From the NCBI GenBank assembly GCA_944324825.1, contig CALUXU010000006.1:104790-168789 (forward strand): a stretch of 64,000 nt of DNA. The letters run 5' to 3'. Made by a program: the position numbers and the translations under genes. Origin of the DNA: Candidatus Gastranaerophilales bacterium. GTDB taxonomy: Bacteria > Cyanobacteriota > Vampirovibrionia > Gastranaerophilales > Gastranaerophilaceae. Positions 50,765 to 60,474 of this stretch are shown piece after piece; position 1 is the stretch's first letter, and every line of letters starts with the position of its first letter. Under the pieces are notes generated by a model, which was given only the letters and a program-made list of their open reading frames with translations, had not been told where the DNA came from and did not search any database.

Positions 50765-52315
50765 CTAATCATTTTCACTATTATTTACCCTCTCTTCAAG
50801 ACGTTTAGCTTTATAGCTGTATCCTGCATAAATAGCTATACCGATTAAAAGCCATACGAGAAAATACGATGAAGATTCAGATTTTGCACTGAATTTACAG
50901 TACATTAAAAGAGCGCAGGTAAGAATACCCAATATAGGAAACCAAGGACAGAACGGAACCTTGAAAGGTCTTTCGCGATTCGGCTCTGTTTTTCTTAAAA
51001 TCAAAACAGCCAAACAGATAATAATAAATGAAGTAAATGTACCAAAATTACAAAGCTCTGCGGATATATTCAAATCCATGAACAAAGCGCAAACCATAAC
51101 AACCAGACCGGAAAGCCAAGTTAGAACGTGAGGAGTTTTATATTTTTTATGAATTGCAACCAAAGATTTAGGGATAAAAGAATCACGGCTCATTGCAAAT
51201 AAAATTCTTGTAGTACCAAGCTGATAAATCAGAAGTACTGACGTCAATGCACACAGAGCACCAACGGAAATAAGCCCTGCATACCAATCTTTCCCGATAA
51301 CACGCATTGCATGCGCTAAAGGTGCCTGAGTATCTACCATATTAAAAGGTATTACCCCCGTTAACACGAGAGCCACCATTACATACAAAAGAGTACAAAG
51401 AACTAATGTTCCCATTATTGCAATAGGCAAATCTCTCTGAGGATTCTTTGTTTCCTCTGCGGCTGTTGAAATTGCATCAAACCCTATATATGCAAAAAAT
51501 ATTACAAATGCACCCATAAACACACCGTCAAAACCGTTTGGCATAAATGGGGTCCAATTTTCAGGTTTAACATAGAAAGAACCTACAACAATAAATGAGA
51601 GAATAATAAACATATTTACGCCAACCATAATACTGGCAAATTTTGTAGATTCCTTAATTCCTTTTATAAGTAATATCGTCAAAAACAAAACGATTAAAAT
51701 AGCTGGTAAATTTATTGCAAACGGAATATCAACAAACGGAAGATGAATAAACGGCATTTTATCATGGACATTCCAACCGTATTTATCACACATCGCATAC
51801 ATTGTACGATAATCATTTCTGAGCCACAAAGGAGAGTTCACAACAAAAGCAGGCAGAATATGCTTAAACCCTTTTAAAAACTGTACAAAATACCCGGTCC
51901 AGGCGCTTGCAACAGTAATATTCCCGATAGCATATTCAAGCATAAGAATCCAGCCTACCATCCAGGCCATAAATTCTCCCATAGTTGCATAAGTATATGT
52001 ATAAGCACTTCCGGCAACCGGCATCATTGCTGCAATTTCCGAATATGATAGAGCCGAAAAAAGACTCGCAATAGCTGCTAATACCATTGAAATTACAACC
52101 GCAGGTCCGGCTCCTGCACCATCAGCCGTATCTTGGATTGCACTTCCGATTATAGTAAATATACCCGTACCTACAACTGCACCTATACCGATTACAATAA
52201 GGTCAAATACGTTTAACGTTTTCTTTAATTCTGATTTATTTCCTGCATCAATTAATTCATCAGGAGATTTGCACTTTAATAAATTACTTAGTAATGAGTT
52301 CTCTTTCACTTTCAT
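50765..52315 (-). CDS. APC-family amino-acid permease (copy 2)
   Basis: A 12-14-span transporter of the amino acid-polyamine-organocation family. The conserved first helix GIGAVVGTGIFTIIG is present, then SALSYSEIAAMMPVAGSAYTY and FVIFFAYIGFDAISTAAEE. These are the substrate-binding helices of cationic amino-acid transporter types. It is a close paralogue of the gene at 52284-53882, and the genes overlap by 32 bases. The ATG at 52315 is taken rather than a TTG at 52324. Substrate is not predictable beyond an amino acid. Present in tandem with its twin in one transcript. Confidence 0.92.
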   Translation of the reverse strand: MKVKENSLLSNLLKCKSPDELIDAGNKSELKKTLNVFDLIVIGIGAVVGTGIFTIIGSAIQDTADGAGAGPAVVISMVLAAIASLFSALSYSEIAAMMPVAGSAYTYTYATMGEFMAWMVGWILMLEYAIGNITVASAWTGYFVQFLKGFKHILPAFVVNSPLWLRNDYRTMYAMCDKYGWNVHDKMPFIHLPFVDIPFAINLPAILIVLFLTILLIKGIKESTKFASIMVGVNMFIILSFIVVGSFYVKPENWTPFMPNGFDGVFMGAFVIFFAYIGFDAISTAAEETKNPQRDLPIAIMGTLVLCTLLYVMVALVLTGVIPFNMVDTQAPLAHAMRVIGKDWYAGLISVGALCALTSVLLIYQLGTTRILFAMSRDSFIPKSLVAIHKKYKTPHVLTWLSGLVVMVCALFMDLNISAELCNFGTFTSFIIICLAVLILRKTEPNRERPFKVPFCPWFPILGILTCALLMYCKFSAKSESSSYFLVWLLIGIAIYAGYSYKAKRLEERVNNSEND

Positions 52316-53882
52316 CTTTTTCAATACTTATTCTATTCATTTCGACTTTTCTATTCTTAATATATCCATATTGTAAATAAATACCCAAACCAATCAATAA
52401 CCACACAGGGAACATTAAAGCGGAAGCTGTTAATGATTTCATAGAATAAACCATTAATCCGCCGCAGCATAATATTCCAAGAGATGGTAATAAAGGAGAA
52501 CAAGGAACTTTAAATGGTCTTGGTCTGTCAGGATCAATTTTACGTAATATTAAAACTGCAACACAAACAATAATAAATGATGTGAAGGTTCCGAAATTAC
52601 ATAACTGAGCCGCAACATCCAAATCAAGAGTCATAGTTCCAATCATACATACAACACCGACTAAAATAGTTAAAACGTGAGGAGTTTTATATCTAGGGTG
52701 AAGTTTTTGGAATATAGTCGGTAAGAAATTATCACGACTCATTGCATACAAAATCCTTGTTGATGCAAGCTGTAAAACCAATAATACGGATGTCAAACCA
52801 GCAAGTGAACCGATAGATATTAAACCGGCAGCCCAGTTTTGATGAACCATAATCATTACATATGCCATTGGAGCTTTTAAAAATGCCGGATCAATATGTC
52901 CTGAAGATGTGCAATAAACACCTGTTAATACAAGAGCAACAGATACATAAACAACGGTTGTCGCAATTAAAGAACCGATAATACCAATAGGTAAATCTTT
53001 CTGTGGATTTTTACATTCTTCCGCAGCTGTCGCCAGAGCATCAAAGCCAATATATGCGAAAAATATTATAAATGCCCCCATAAAGATTCCGCTCATTCCG
53101 TTTGGAGCAAAAGGAACCCAGTTAGAAGGCTTCACATAAAAAGCGCCTACCAAAACAAACAATGCAATAACTGCAAGCTTTATAACAACCATTAATGTTG
53201 CCATTTTAGTTGAATCTTTTGTACCTTTAACCAATATAGCAGTGATAATTGCAACAATGACACAAGCCGGAAGATTTACGGAAAAAGGAATTCCGCAAAT
53301 ATGAGGAATCAATGCTCCCGGGTCACCGCCTGCAGCCTGAATCTGATGAACAGCCCCTTTATAATCATTTATTAACCATACAGGAGGATTAACAAGCCAG
53401 TTTGGTAAATATGCAGCAAACCCTTTGACTAGCTGCATAAAGTGATTTGACCATGCACAGGCCACTGCAACATACCCTACTGCATATTCAAGCATCAATA
53501 CCCAGCCAACCATCCAGGCAGCAAATTCACCTAATGTTGCGAAAGTATAAGTATATGCACCGCCTGCAACAGGAATCATTGTTGCGAATTCACTATAACA
53601 TAGTGCAGAAAATATACACGCAAATGTTGCAATAACCATTGACACAACAAGAGCAGGACCGGCACCTAAACTTTCGTTACCACCGGCAGCAGCTATACCG
53701 ACCACGGCAAAAATACCTGAGCCGATAATTGCACCAATCCCCAATATAATAAGATCCAGTGCGCCTAATGTCTTTTCAAATCCTGCACTACTTGCTTCTT
53801 TTAGCATTTCATCAGGATTTTTGCGTGTTAGAATTTTTGTAAAAAAGTGGCTGAATATGCCTTGAGTTTGTTTGTTTGTCAT
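52284..53882 (-). CDS. APC-family amino-acid permease (copy 1)
   Basis: Twin of the downstream gene, 532 residues, with the same markers: GIGAIIGSGIFAVVG, SALCYSEFATMIPVAGGAYTY, FIIFFAYIGFDALATAAEE and STRILYAMSRDNFLP. The two differ mainly in loops and in the presence of a small insertion with VHQIQAAGGDPGALIPH. The tandem origin by gene duplication is evident from colinear blocks. The gene begins five bases downstream of the glyQ stop, on the same strand, so transcription is probably shared. Substrate: likely a cationic or neutral amino acid. Confidence 0.92.
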   Translation of the reverse strand: MTNKQTQGIFSHFFTKILTRKNPDEMLKEASSAGFEKTLGALDLIILGIGAIIGSGIFAVVGIAAAGGNESLGAGPALVVSMVIATFACIFSALCYSEFATMIPVAGGAYTYTFATLGEFAAWMVGWVLMLEYAVGYVAVACAWSNHFMQLVKGFAAYLPNWLVNPPVWLINDYKGAVHQIQAAGGDPGALIPHICGIPFSVNLPACVIVAIITAILVKGTKDSTKMATLMVVIKLAVIALFVLVGAFYVKPSNWVPFAPNGMSGIFMGAFIIFFAYIGFDALATAAEECKNPQKDLPIGIIGSLIATTVVYVSVALVLTGVYCTSSGHIDPAFLKAPMAYVMIMVHQNWAAGLISIGSLAGLTSVLLVLQLASTRILYAMSRDNFLPTIFQKLHPRYKTPHVLTILVGVVCMIGTMTLDLDVAAQLCNFGTFTSFIIVCVAVLILRKIDPDRPRPFKVPCSPLLPSLGILCCGGLMVYSMKSLTASALMFPVWLLIGLGIYLQYGYIKNRKVEMNRISIEKDESERELITK

Positions 53883-53886
53883 AATA

Positions 53887-54765
53887 TTATTTTACCTTAC
53901 ATAATGGGAAACCGAGATTTTCTCTTTGTTTAACATAGAGTTGAGCAACAGCAGCAGCCATGGTTCTCACTCGGTTTATATAGTTAATACGTTCGTCTTT
54001 GCTGATAACACCTCTTGCATCAAGAAGGTTAAAAGTATGAGAGCATTTTAGAACGTAATCGTATGCAGGTAATACGAGTTCGGCATTAACACAATTATCA
54101 ACTTCTTTTTGATAAATATCAAATAAACCGAACAATGCTTTATCATTAGAATATTCAAAATTGTATTTAGATTGTTCAATCTCATTTTGGAGATAAATAT
54201 CGCCGTATTTTAAAGTATCGTTCCACATAATATCAAATACGGATTCTTTATTTTGAAGATACATTGCTATACGTTCAAGCCCGTAAGTAATTTCAAGTGC
54301 AACCGGTTTAATTTCAAGTCCGCCGACTTGTTGGAAATAAGTAAATTGAGTAATCTCCATTCCGTCAAGCCAAACTTCCCAGCCAACACCGGCAGCTCCT
54401 AATGTCGGAGATTCCCAGTTATCTTCAACGAATCTCACATCGTGTTTAGACAAATCAATCCCCATAGCTTCCAAACTTTGCAAATAAAGTTCTTGGGCAT
54501 TATCCGGTGACGGTTTTAATATTGCCTGATATTGAAAATAATGTCCCAGACGATTCGGGTTCTCGCCATATCTTGCATCAGTCGGACGTCTGCAAGGTTC
54601 AACCATAGCAGTTGACCAAGGTTCCGGCCCTAATACTCTTAAAAAAGTAGCAGGATTCATTGTTGATGCGCCTTTTTCAATATCGTAAGGCTGTTGTATC
54701 ACACATCCTTGCTTCGCCCAAAATGCAGACAAATTTAAAATTAAATCTTGAAAATTAAGTCCCAT
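53887..54765 (-). CDS. glyQ: Glycyl-tRNA synthetase alpha subunit
   Basis: GlyQ charges tRNA-Gly together with GlyS. The family is seen at once: [57 protein letters not shown] and [12 protein letters not shown], then [18 protein letters not shown]. The 292 residues are full length. The beta-subunit gene glyS is not next to it; the next genes downstream on the same strand are two amino-acid permeases, so glyS must lie elsewhere. A weak AAAG ribosome site precedes the ATG. Confidence 0.97.
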   Translation of the reverse strand: MGLNFQDLILNLSAFWAKQGCVIQQPYDIEKGASTMNPATFLRVLGPEPWSTAMVEPCRRPTDARYGENPNRLGHYFQYQAILKPSPDNAQELYLQSLEAMGIDLSKHDVRFVEDNWESPTLGAAGVGWEVWLDGMEITQFTYFQQVGGLEIKPVALEITYGLERIAMYLQNKESVFDIMWNDTLKYGDIYLQNEIEQSKYNFEYSNDKALFGLFDIYQKEVDNCVNAELVLPAYDYVLKCSHTFNLLDARGVISKDERINYINRVRTMAAAVAQLYVKQRENLGFPLCKVK

Positions 54766-54894
54766 TTATTATTACACTTTCAACATTGTATTATGTACAC
54801 TTAATTTAGTATCTCAAAAAAGTTAAAAAAAATCAAATAATTGACAAGGTTTATTAATTTACAATATTATAAAAAATAATGAAGGAGAGTAATA

Positions 54895-55812
54895 ATGACT
54901 GAATATGTATTTTTAGACGGCGAGTATATAGAATCAGATAAAGCCACTATTCCGGTCAGAACACACGCATTTTTATACGGAACCGGTGTTTTTGAAGGAA
55001 TAAGAGCATACTATAATCCTGATGAAGATCAGATGTATATATTTAGAATGAAAGAGCACTATGAAAGATTATTGAGAAGCTCTAAGGTAATGTGGATGAG
55101 AAGTCCGCATACACTTGATGAATACTGTAAAATAACGGTTGATTTGTTAAGAAAAAATGAATACCGCCAAAACGCATATATAAGACCGACACTTTATAAG
55201 TCTTCAATTAAAGTCGGCCCGGCATTGTATGATAATAAAGATTCATTCTTGTTATTTTCAACACCGTTGAATGAATATTATACCGAGGATAAAGGATTAA
55301 ACGTATGCGTATCTAACTGGAGAAGAAACAGTGATAACGCAATACCTCCAAGCGTTAAGGTTACAGGTGCTTATGCAAACGCATCATTGATTAAAACAGA
55401 TGCACACTATGCAGGCTTTGATGATGCAATAGTATTAAACGAAGCCGGACAAGTTTCTGAAGGTTCAGCTATGAACTTATGCTTTGTTCAAAACGGAAAA
55501 TTAATTACTACAAATACAACCGATGATATTCTGGTAGGTGTCACAAGAAATACTGTATTAGAACTTGCAAAATATCTCGGAATAGAAACAGTTGAACGTG
55601 CTGTTGACAGATCCGAAGTTTACGTATTTGATGAAGTATTCTGCTGCGGAACCGGGGCACAAATTATGCCGATAATTGCAGTAGACCACAGAGTAATAGG
55701 CTGCGGAGGCACCGGACCGATTACAAAACAAATACAAAATCTTTATTATGATGTAGTAAAAGGTAAAGTCAAAGAATTCAAACACTGGTGTACTCCGGTA
55801 TATGACAGATAA
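54895..55812 (+). CDS. ilvE: Branched-chain amino-acid aminotransferase
   Basis: IlvE is a PLP fold-type IV transaminase of the last step of Ile, Leu and Val synthesis. The blocks THAFLYGTGVFEGIRAY, the Lys in PPSVKVTGAYANA, VLNEAGQVSEGSAMN and the C-terminal CCGTGAQIMPI are all present. Length (305) is normal. GGAGAG lies seven bases before the ATG. The gene is divergent from glyQ and followed by a repeat-rich 342-bp gap. No frameshift. Confidence 0.95.
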   Translation: MTEYVFLDGEYIESDKATIPVRTHAFLYGTGVFEGIRAYYNPDEDQMYIFRMKEHYERLLRSSKVMWMRSPHTLDEYCKITVDLLRKNEYRQNAYIRPTLYKSSIKVGPALYDNKDSFLLFSTPLNEYYTEDKGLNVCVSNWRRNSDNAIPPSVKVTGAYANASLIKTDAHYAGFDDAIVLNEAGQVSEGSAMNLCFVQNGKLITTNTTDDILVGVTRNTVLELAKYLGIETVERAVDRSEVYVFDEVFCCGTGAQIMPIIAVDHRVIGCGGTGPITKQIQNLYYDVVKGKVKEFKHWCTPVYDR

Positions 55813-56154
55813 TTAAGTGACTAAGTGACGAAGGAGAGAATAGAAATGCAGCTAAGTAGTTAAGAAGTCAAGCAGTTACGCATTACCCTCTCCTTGAGGA
55901 GAGGGGTTGGGTGAGGTGTAGGTTTTTAATAAATGGGGACTAAGTGATTAAGAGATTAAACAGTGAATCTATCCATTCACTACTCACTCCTCACTAAAGA
56001 AAAGAAAGGACAATAATGAGTGAAAAGTACAGATATTCGGACATTGCGAACAAAGTGAAGCAATCTTGATATATAGATTACTTCGTCTGGAAAACAATAT
56101 TATCCCTCCTCGTAATGACGATAACTAACTCTTCACTCTTTACTCTTTACTAAC
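55813..56154. repeat. Repeat-rich intergenic region with two palindromic elements
   Basis: This 342-bp gap has no gene that I can support. CCCTCTCC-TTGA-GGAGAGGG (55886-55905) is a perfect hairpin followed by GTTGGGTGAGG, resembling the small palindromic intergenic repeats found in many genomes. GAAGCAATCT-TGATATAT-AGATTACTTC (56057-56084) is a second palindrome with 9 of 10 pairs, followed by a CTCGTAATGACG-like word. Short TAAGTGA and ACTCTT-type repeats lie around them. Confidence 0.7.
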
Positions 56155-56886
56155 ATGATTACTTTTTTAGGCAAAACCGTTCAGAACTTTTTTCAATCCA
56201 TGAAATATATTTTTTCAGGGAGGATGAGGTTTGAGCATGTTATTTCTCAGGCAGCTGCAATAAGTTATGACTCATTGACAATTGCACTTACAATATCAAT
56301 TATTGCGGCAGCAGTCATAACAATACAGGTATCAAAACAATTTTTAATGTCAGGTGCTGACAGCTACATCGGAGGAACTCTAACTGTCGTTATTATAAGA
56401 GAAATAGCACCTGCGTTTGTTGCCTTATCAATAGGAGCAAGAGCAGGGACTGCCATATCCGCTGAAATTGCAAATATGCAGGTAACTGAGCAAGTTGATG
56501 CGATAAAAACATTAAAAGTAGATCCTATAGGATACTATTTTGCGCCTAGAATAGTTGCCGCAGGATTCACAGTTCCAATGGTAACTATAATTGCCGAGCT
56601 AATGGGAATACTTGGCGGAATGGTTGTTGCTTATATGACAATTGGACTGCACCCGAACAGATATATAAATTCCGTATGGTTATGGCTTAATACAAGAGAT
56701 TTTTATATCAGTATATTTAAGGCATTCTGTTTCGGAATAATAATTGCAAACGTATGCGCAACACAAGGGTATGAAACAAGAGGCGGCGCAAAAGATGTCG
56801 GGATTTCGACAACACAAGCAGCAATAAAATCTACAATCTATCTTTTAATTGCAGACTTTATAATCAATTTCTTATTCTACCTCTAA
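56155..56886 (+). CDS. MlaE-family ABC transporter permease
   Basis: The 243-residue membrane protein has the MlaE/YrbE permease plan: AISYDSLTIALTISIIAAAV, then VVIIREIAPAFVALSIGARAGTAISAEI (the conserved core loop), VTEQVDAIKTLKVDP, GFTVPMVTIIAELMGILGGM and GYETRGGAKDVG. In Gram-negative bacteria it forms the membrane part of the retrograde phospholipid transporter MlaFEDB. Here no MlaF, MlaD or MlaB gene is adjacent, so it is an orphan locally. Ends overlapping by four bases with the convergent 463-aa gene. Confidence 0.92.
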   Translation: MITFLGKTVQNFFQSMKYIFSGRMRFEHVISQAAAISYDSLTIALTISIIAAAVITIQVSKQFLMSGADSYIGGTLTVVIIREIAPAFVALSIGARAGTAISAEIANMQVTEQVDAIKTLKVDPIGYYFAPRIVAAGFTVPMVTIIAELMGILGGMVVAYMTIGLHPNRYINSVWLWLNTRDFYISIFKAFCFGIIIANVCATQGYETRGGAKDVGISTTQAAIKSTIYLLIADFIINFLFYL

Positions 56887-58274
56887 GCCATTTGCGGTTT
56901 ATCTTCTTCGCTTCCGCCTTCTATTTTAACAGCATCTGCAAGTTCCGGAGCAACTAACTCGCCAACATTCAATTCACCTATTTGGAGACCACTTGCTAAT
57001 TCATTAATCGTTCCGGAAATCATATTGTTAGCCTGATCAACAACGGCCATTTGAAGGGCATTACCAAGACTTTGTCCTGATGCAACATTTGTTACGATTC
57101 CTCCAAGTGCAGAACTACCTGTTAATGTTCTTACACCAGCTGCTATACCGTCCGCAATACCGTTAGCTGTAACTTTAGCAGCTTCACCGCTGCCTAATCC
57201 GAATGATCCAATCCCCAGACTGGCTGCAATACCTGGAGCTGCAGCAGCGGTACTTGTATCTACTACTTGATTCTCTGTAGATTCAACAACATTATCAACT
57301 AACGGATTATTCCCATCATTGACTTGTTGATTAATTTTAGCATTACTATCTGTATTAATTTGCTGCGTTTCTTGTTGTATATTTTGAGTTAGCTCTTCTT
57401 TTTTTACTTGTATATTCTGTTGGTCAGATTCTGTTTGTACAACAATTGTACTAACTTCTTCAGATAATGCTCCTAATGCTTCATCTGCTCCGGTTATAAT
57501 TGTTAAATTTTCTTGATATTCTGCCAGAAGTTCTTGGATTTCAGGCGGAACGCCTTCCATTTTGTTACCTTTTTTAGAATTATCACCTCCGGAATCACCA
57601 ACTTTCATTTCTATTTTGGCACCAGGAGTTTCACCTTCACCACCTTGAGTAATAGTCATTGTTCGTTCGCCACCTTTTTGTGACTCTCCACCCTTTGGTT
57701 CCGATACTTCTATTTTTATACCATATTCAGCAAGTTTTTCTGCAATTTCTTCATTACGTTCTGTAGCCGTTTGCTTTTGTTCATTTAATTCTGTACCTGC
57801 AGCATTTTTTTGCTCAATCGTTTTACAAGCATCTTTAATTTTTTGTGCATAAGTATTTATATCAATTTCACCAGTTGTTAATAAATCTTTTAAAGCATTT
57901 AATCCTGCATCTAATAATTTTGCTTGTGTTGCTGTTAATTTTGCTGCTGATTGAGCAACATTAGCAGTAGTTTTTGTTTGTTCTTTAGCAGCATCAGCAG
58001 AATCATTCCCGGTGAATAAACGTTTAAGCCCAGTCGCAATCATTGAGCCAATATCTTTCAATTTGGCTTTAATTGCATCCATTACCTGATTTTTTACAGC
58101 ATTGACGGCATTTTCACCAATACCTTTTACCGCATCTCCAGCAGCTTTACCAATATTGTCACCAGTCATTATAGACTCAGTAATATTAGAAATACCACTT
58201 TGAGTTGATCTCTTAATCTGTAATGGATCTTGTGTTTGCTGTCCTCCGGATACTCCGGATACTCCGCCGCCCAT
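56883..58274 (-). CDS. Hypothetical Gln/Glu/Gly-rich protein with Ala/Gly helical ends (463 aa)
   Basis: The N-terminal part has Gly-rich and amphipathic Ala/Lys helices (GKAAGDAVKGIGENAVNAV, NQVMDAIKAKLKDI), then a long coiled-coil Gln/Glu region (about 120-310). The C-terminal part is Ala/Gly/Ser-rich and hydrophobic (AAAAPGIAASLGIGSFG, LGGIVTNVASGQSLGNAL), as in phage-tape-like or secreted pore/scaffold proteins. No signal peptide. AAAGGAGAG lies nine bases before the ATG. It resembles lineage-specific secreted candidates but no domain is known. Confidence 0.75.
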   Translation of the reverse strand: MGGGVSGVSGGQQTQDPLQIKRSTQSGISNITESIMTGDNIGKAAGDAVKGIGENAVNAVKNQVMDAIKAKLKDIGSMIATGLKRLFTGNDSADAAKEQTKTTANVAQSAAKLTATQAKLLDAGLNALKDLLTTGEIDINTYAQKIKDACKTIEQKNAAGTELNEQKQTATERNEEIAEKLAEYGIKIEVSEPKGGESQKGGERTMTITQGGEGETPGAKIEMKVGDSGGDNSKKGNKMEGVPPEIQELLAEYQENLTIITGADEALGALSEEVSTIVVQTESDQQNIQVKKEELTQNIQQETQQINTDSNAKINQQVNDGNNPLVDNVVESTENQVVDTSTAAAAPGIAASLGIGSFGLGSGEAAKVTANGIADGIAAGVRTLTGSSALGGIVTNVASGQSLGNALQMAVVDQANNMISGTINELASGLQIGELNVGELVAPELADAVKIEGGSEEDKPQMA

Positions 58275-58387
58275 AGGCTTCAGCTCTCCTTTATTTAGTT
58301 ACAATTGGGCATAGGTATACTACGCTATTAATATAAAAACATCCAAAGGGTAGACTATTTCAGGAACTCCGATTTTTGTAATAATTC

Positions 58388-59743
58388 TTAATAATTGAGA
58401 ACAAAATTTATTGCATCATCTTTTGATACAATATTTCCTTCTAATTGTTCATTTTTTAATGCCGTTATTATCTCGCCTAATTTCGGGGATTGAGGTATAT
58501 TTTTTAATTCCATTATTTCATCTCCGCTTAACAATTTCGGAAGCGGTTTCAGACTGTCTTTTATTGCGATGTAGTAATCCAACAATTTATCCAGATTATC
58601 AATATTTTCTTTAACTATAGCTTCTGTTATGGCTGGCCCTCTTGCCGATAATCTGTCAGCCTTCGCCAGCAAAATATTATCTATAACATTATCACCCATT
58701 TTCCGAATATAGCGCATATAAATCTTTTCGGTTACATTTTCGGAAGATATAACCTGTGACGGATAAATATGATTCTTAATCATATTAGCGATATATTCTA
58801 TCTGTTTTTTAGAGAATTTATTTTGTTTCAAAATTTCTTTTGCCATCTTAGACCCGACATCGTCATGTTTTATAAATCTGTGCCGTTCGCCCTCAATCGT
58901 CCAGGTCGAAAATTTTCCGATATCATGAAAGAAAGATGCCAATTTCAGATGTGCAAGCCTTGAAAAACCGCCAAAATCTATTTTTTCAAGATGCTCTCTA
59001 ATTACAGAATCAGCCGTTTCATACAACAATTGGATTTGGTTTACGGTTTCAACGGAATGCTCGTATAAATCAAGGTGATGATGAGTATTCTTCGGAACTT
59101 TTTTTACATCAGCAAATACCGGATAAATTTTCTCAATCAATTTATCAGCTTTCAGCAAGACAGATGCCGTATATTTACCGTCAAAAAGTTTCATGATTTC
59201 ATAAGTGATTCGCTCCCGGGCAGGCTCCAAAATCAAATCTAAATGCTTATCTATCTGCCTTTGTGTTTCTGATTCAATTTCAAAGCCTAATGTTGCGGCA
59301 AAACGATACCCCCTCAAGATTCTTAAAGGGTCATCAACCAGATTTCCCTCTGAGATACTTCTTATAATGCCGCGTTCTAAATCCAATCTGCCTCCTGTCA
59401 CATCAATGATTTCATCATTTTTCAGATTCACCGCAATTGAATTAATAGTAAAATCCCTGCGTTTCAAGTCTTGTTCAATATCATCAGCTTCAGTGACATC
59501 AATATAATTAACTTTATCACTCAATACCACACGGTAAATTTTATTCTCTTTATCTAATTCAATAAAAGTACCGTCATTATCATTGGCAAAGCGTGAGGCA
59601 AACTCTTCCGCAGATTTTACAATTATATCTTTATCAAACGTATTTTTCCCTAGGAGAAAATCACGCACAGCCCCGCCAACCAGATAAATATCCTCATCAT
59701 AAGATTTTATTAATTGTATAACCTTATCATTTGCCAAATTCAT
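58388..59743 (-). CDS. cca: CCA tRNA nucleotidyltransferase with HD domain
   Basis: It adds or repairs the 3' CCA of tRNA. The N-terminal nucleotidyltransferase head has LVGGAVRDFLLGKNTFDKD, with the GG and DxD metal site, then RRDFTINSIAVNL and DPLRILRGYRFAATLG. A C-terminal HD hydrolase domain (LASFFHDIGKFSTW, then KMAKEILKQNK) follows. The length (452) fits class II enzymes. The ATG at 59743 is chosen over 59767, and overlaps the end of rsmE by 17 bases. It may be a poly(A) polymerase-like relative; the CCA call is standard. Confidence 0.92.
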   Translation of the reverse strand: MNLANDKVIQLIKSYDEDIYLVGGAVRDFLLGKNTFDKDIIVKSAEEFASRFANDNDGTFIELDKENKIYRVVLSDKVNYIDVTEADDIEQDLKRRDFTINSIAVNLKNDEIIDVTGGRLDLERGIIRSISEGNLVDDPLRILRGYRFAATLGFEIESETQRQIDKHLDLILEPARERITYEIMKLFDGKYTASVLLKADKLIEKIYPVFADVKKVPKNTHHHLDLYEHSVETVNQIQLLYETADSVIREHLEKIDFGGFSRLAHLKLASFFHDIGKFSTWTIEGERHRFIKHDDVGSKMAKEILKQNKFSKKQIEYIANMIKNHIYPSQVISSENVTEKIYMRYIRKMGDNVIDNILLAKADRLSARGPAITEAIVKENIDNLDKLLDYYIAIKDSLKPLPKLLSGDEIMELKNIPQSPKLGEIITALKNEQLEGNIVSKDDAINFVLNY

Positions 59744-60461
59744 ATACGATGTTCCCAATAGTAACAATTACGGCAGTTTCTGCCTTTAATATCAAATCTC
59801 CAAGCGTAAGCATAGGTATTGAATGGCTTCTGAAATATGTAAATTCTTTTTCGGAAAAACCGCCCTCAGGACCAATTATCAATAAGACTTTTTCTGATTT
59901 ATTAATAGGATTTTCAGACAAATACTGTTTCAAAGATTTTTCAGTATCTCTTTCACATAAAGCAAGTATTTTATCAAATTTCTGACACTGAATAACTTCA
60001 TCCATATTAGAAAGCGGAAAACAAACAGGAATATTCGCCCGCTCGCACTGTTTTGCCGCAGCATACATAGCATTTTGCCATTTCTCTATCTTTTGCTCTA
60101 TTACGCTCTTTTTCAGCGCACAATTATCCGTATATATCGGATAAACTCCCGCAGCTCCAAGCTCTGTTGCCTTTTCCATTATTGTCATCTGAGCATCGCT
60201 TCTGAGCGGAGATTGTGCAAGATATAGTTCAAATTTTAACTTTCTCTCTGATTTATACGATTCAATAATCTCTGCCTCAATACTATCTTTTGTTATTTCT
60301 TTAATAATTGTCAAATATTCAATCTCGTTTTCATCAATCAAAAGAAGCTTCTCACCGACATTTGCACGCAAAGACTTGACTATATGCTGATAGTTTGAGC
60401 TATCAGAAACAACTATCCGGTTATCTTTTACACTATTAGATTGTATGAAAAAATGCGGCAT
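59727..60461 (-). CDS. rsmE: RsmE, 16S rRNA (uracil-1498-N3)-methyltransferase
   Basis: RsmE methylates U1498 of 16S rRNA and belongs to the SPOUT class. The diagnostic C-terminal knot is present: KVLLIIGPEGGFSEKEF and LGDLILKAETAVIVTIGNIVYEF. An N-terminal PUA-like part includes HIVKSLRANVGEKLLLID. 244 residues is usual. It lies 13 bp after the M16 gene on the same strand and overlaps cca, forming a compact unit M16-rsmE-cca. AAGGA lies before the ATG. Confidence 0.95.
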   Translation of the reverse strand: MPHFFIQSNSVKDNRIVVSDSSNYQHIVKSLRANVGEKLLLIDENEIEYLTIIKEITKDSIEAEIIESYKSERKLKFELYLAQSPLRSDAQMTIMEKATELGAAGVYPIYTDNCALKKSVIEQKIEKWQNAMYAAAKQCERANIPVCFPLSNMDEVIQCQKFDKILALCERDTEKSLKQYLSENPINKSEKVLLIIGPEGGFSEKEFTYFRSHSIPMLTLGDLILKAETAVIVTIGNIVYEFGK

Positions 60462-60474
60462 ATAAATTTAGTCC

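Noticed and set aside
56016..56069. 17-codon frame starting ATGAGTGAAAAG
   Set aside because: Too short, and it ends inside a palindromic repeat; no support beyond a GAAAGGA-like leader.
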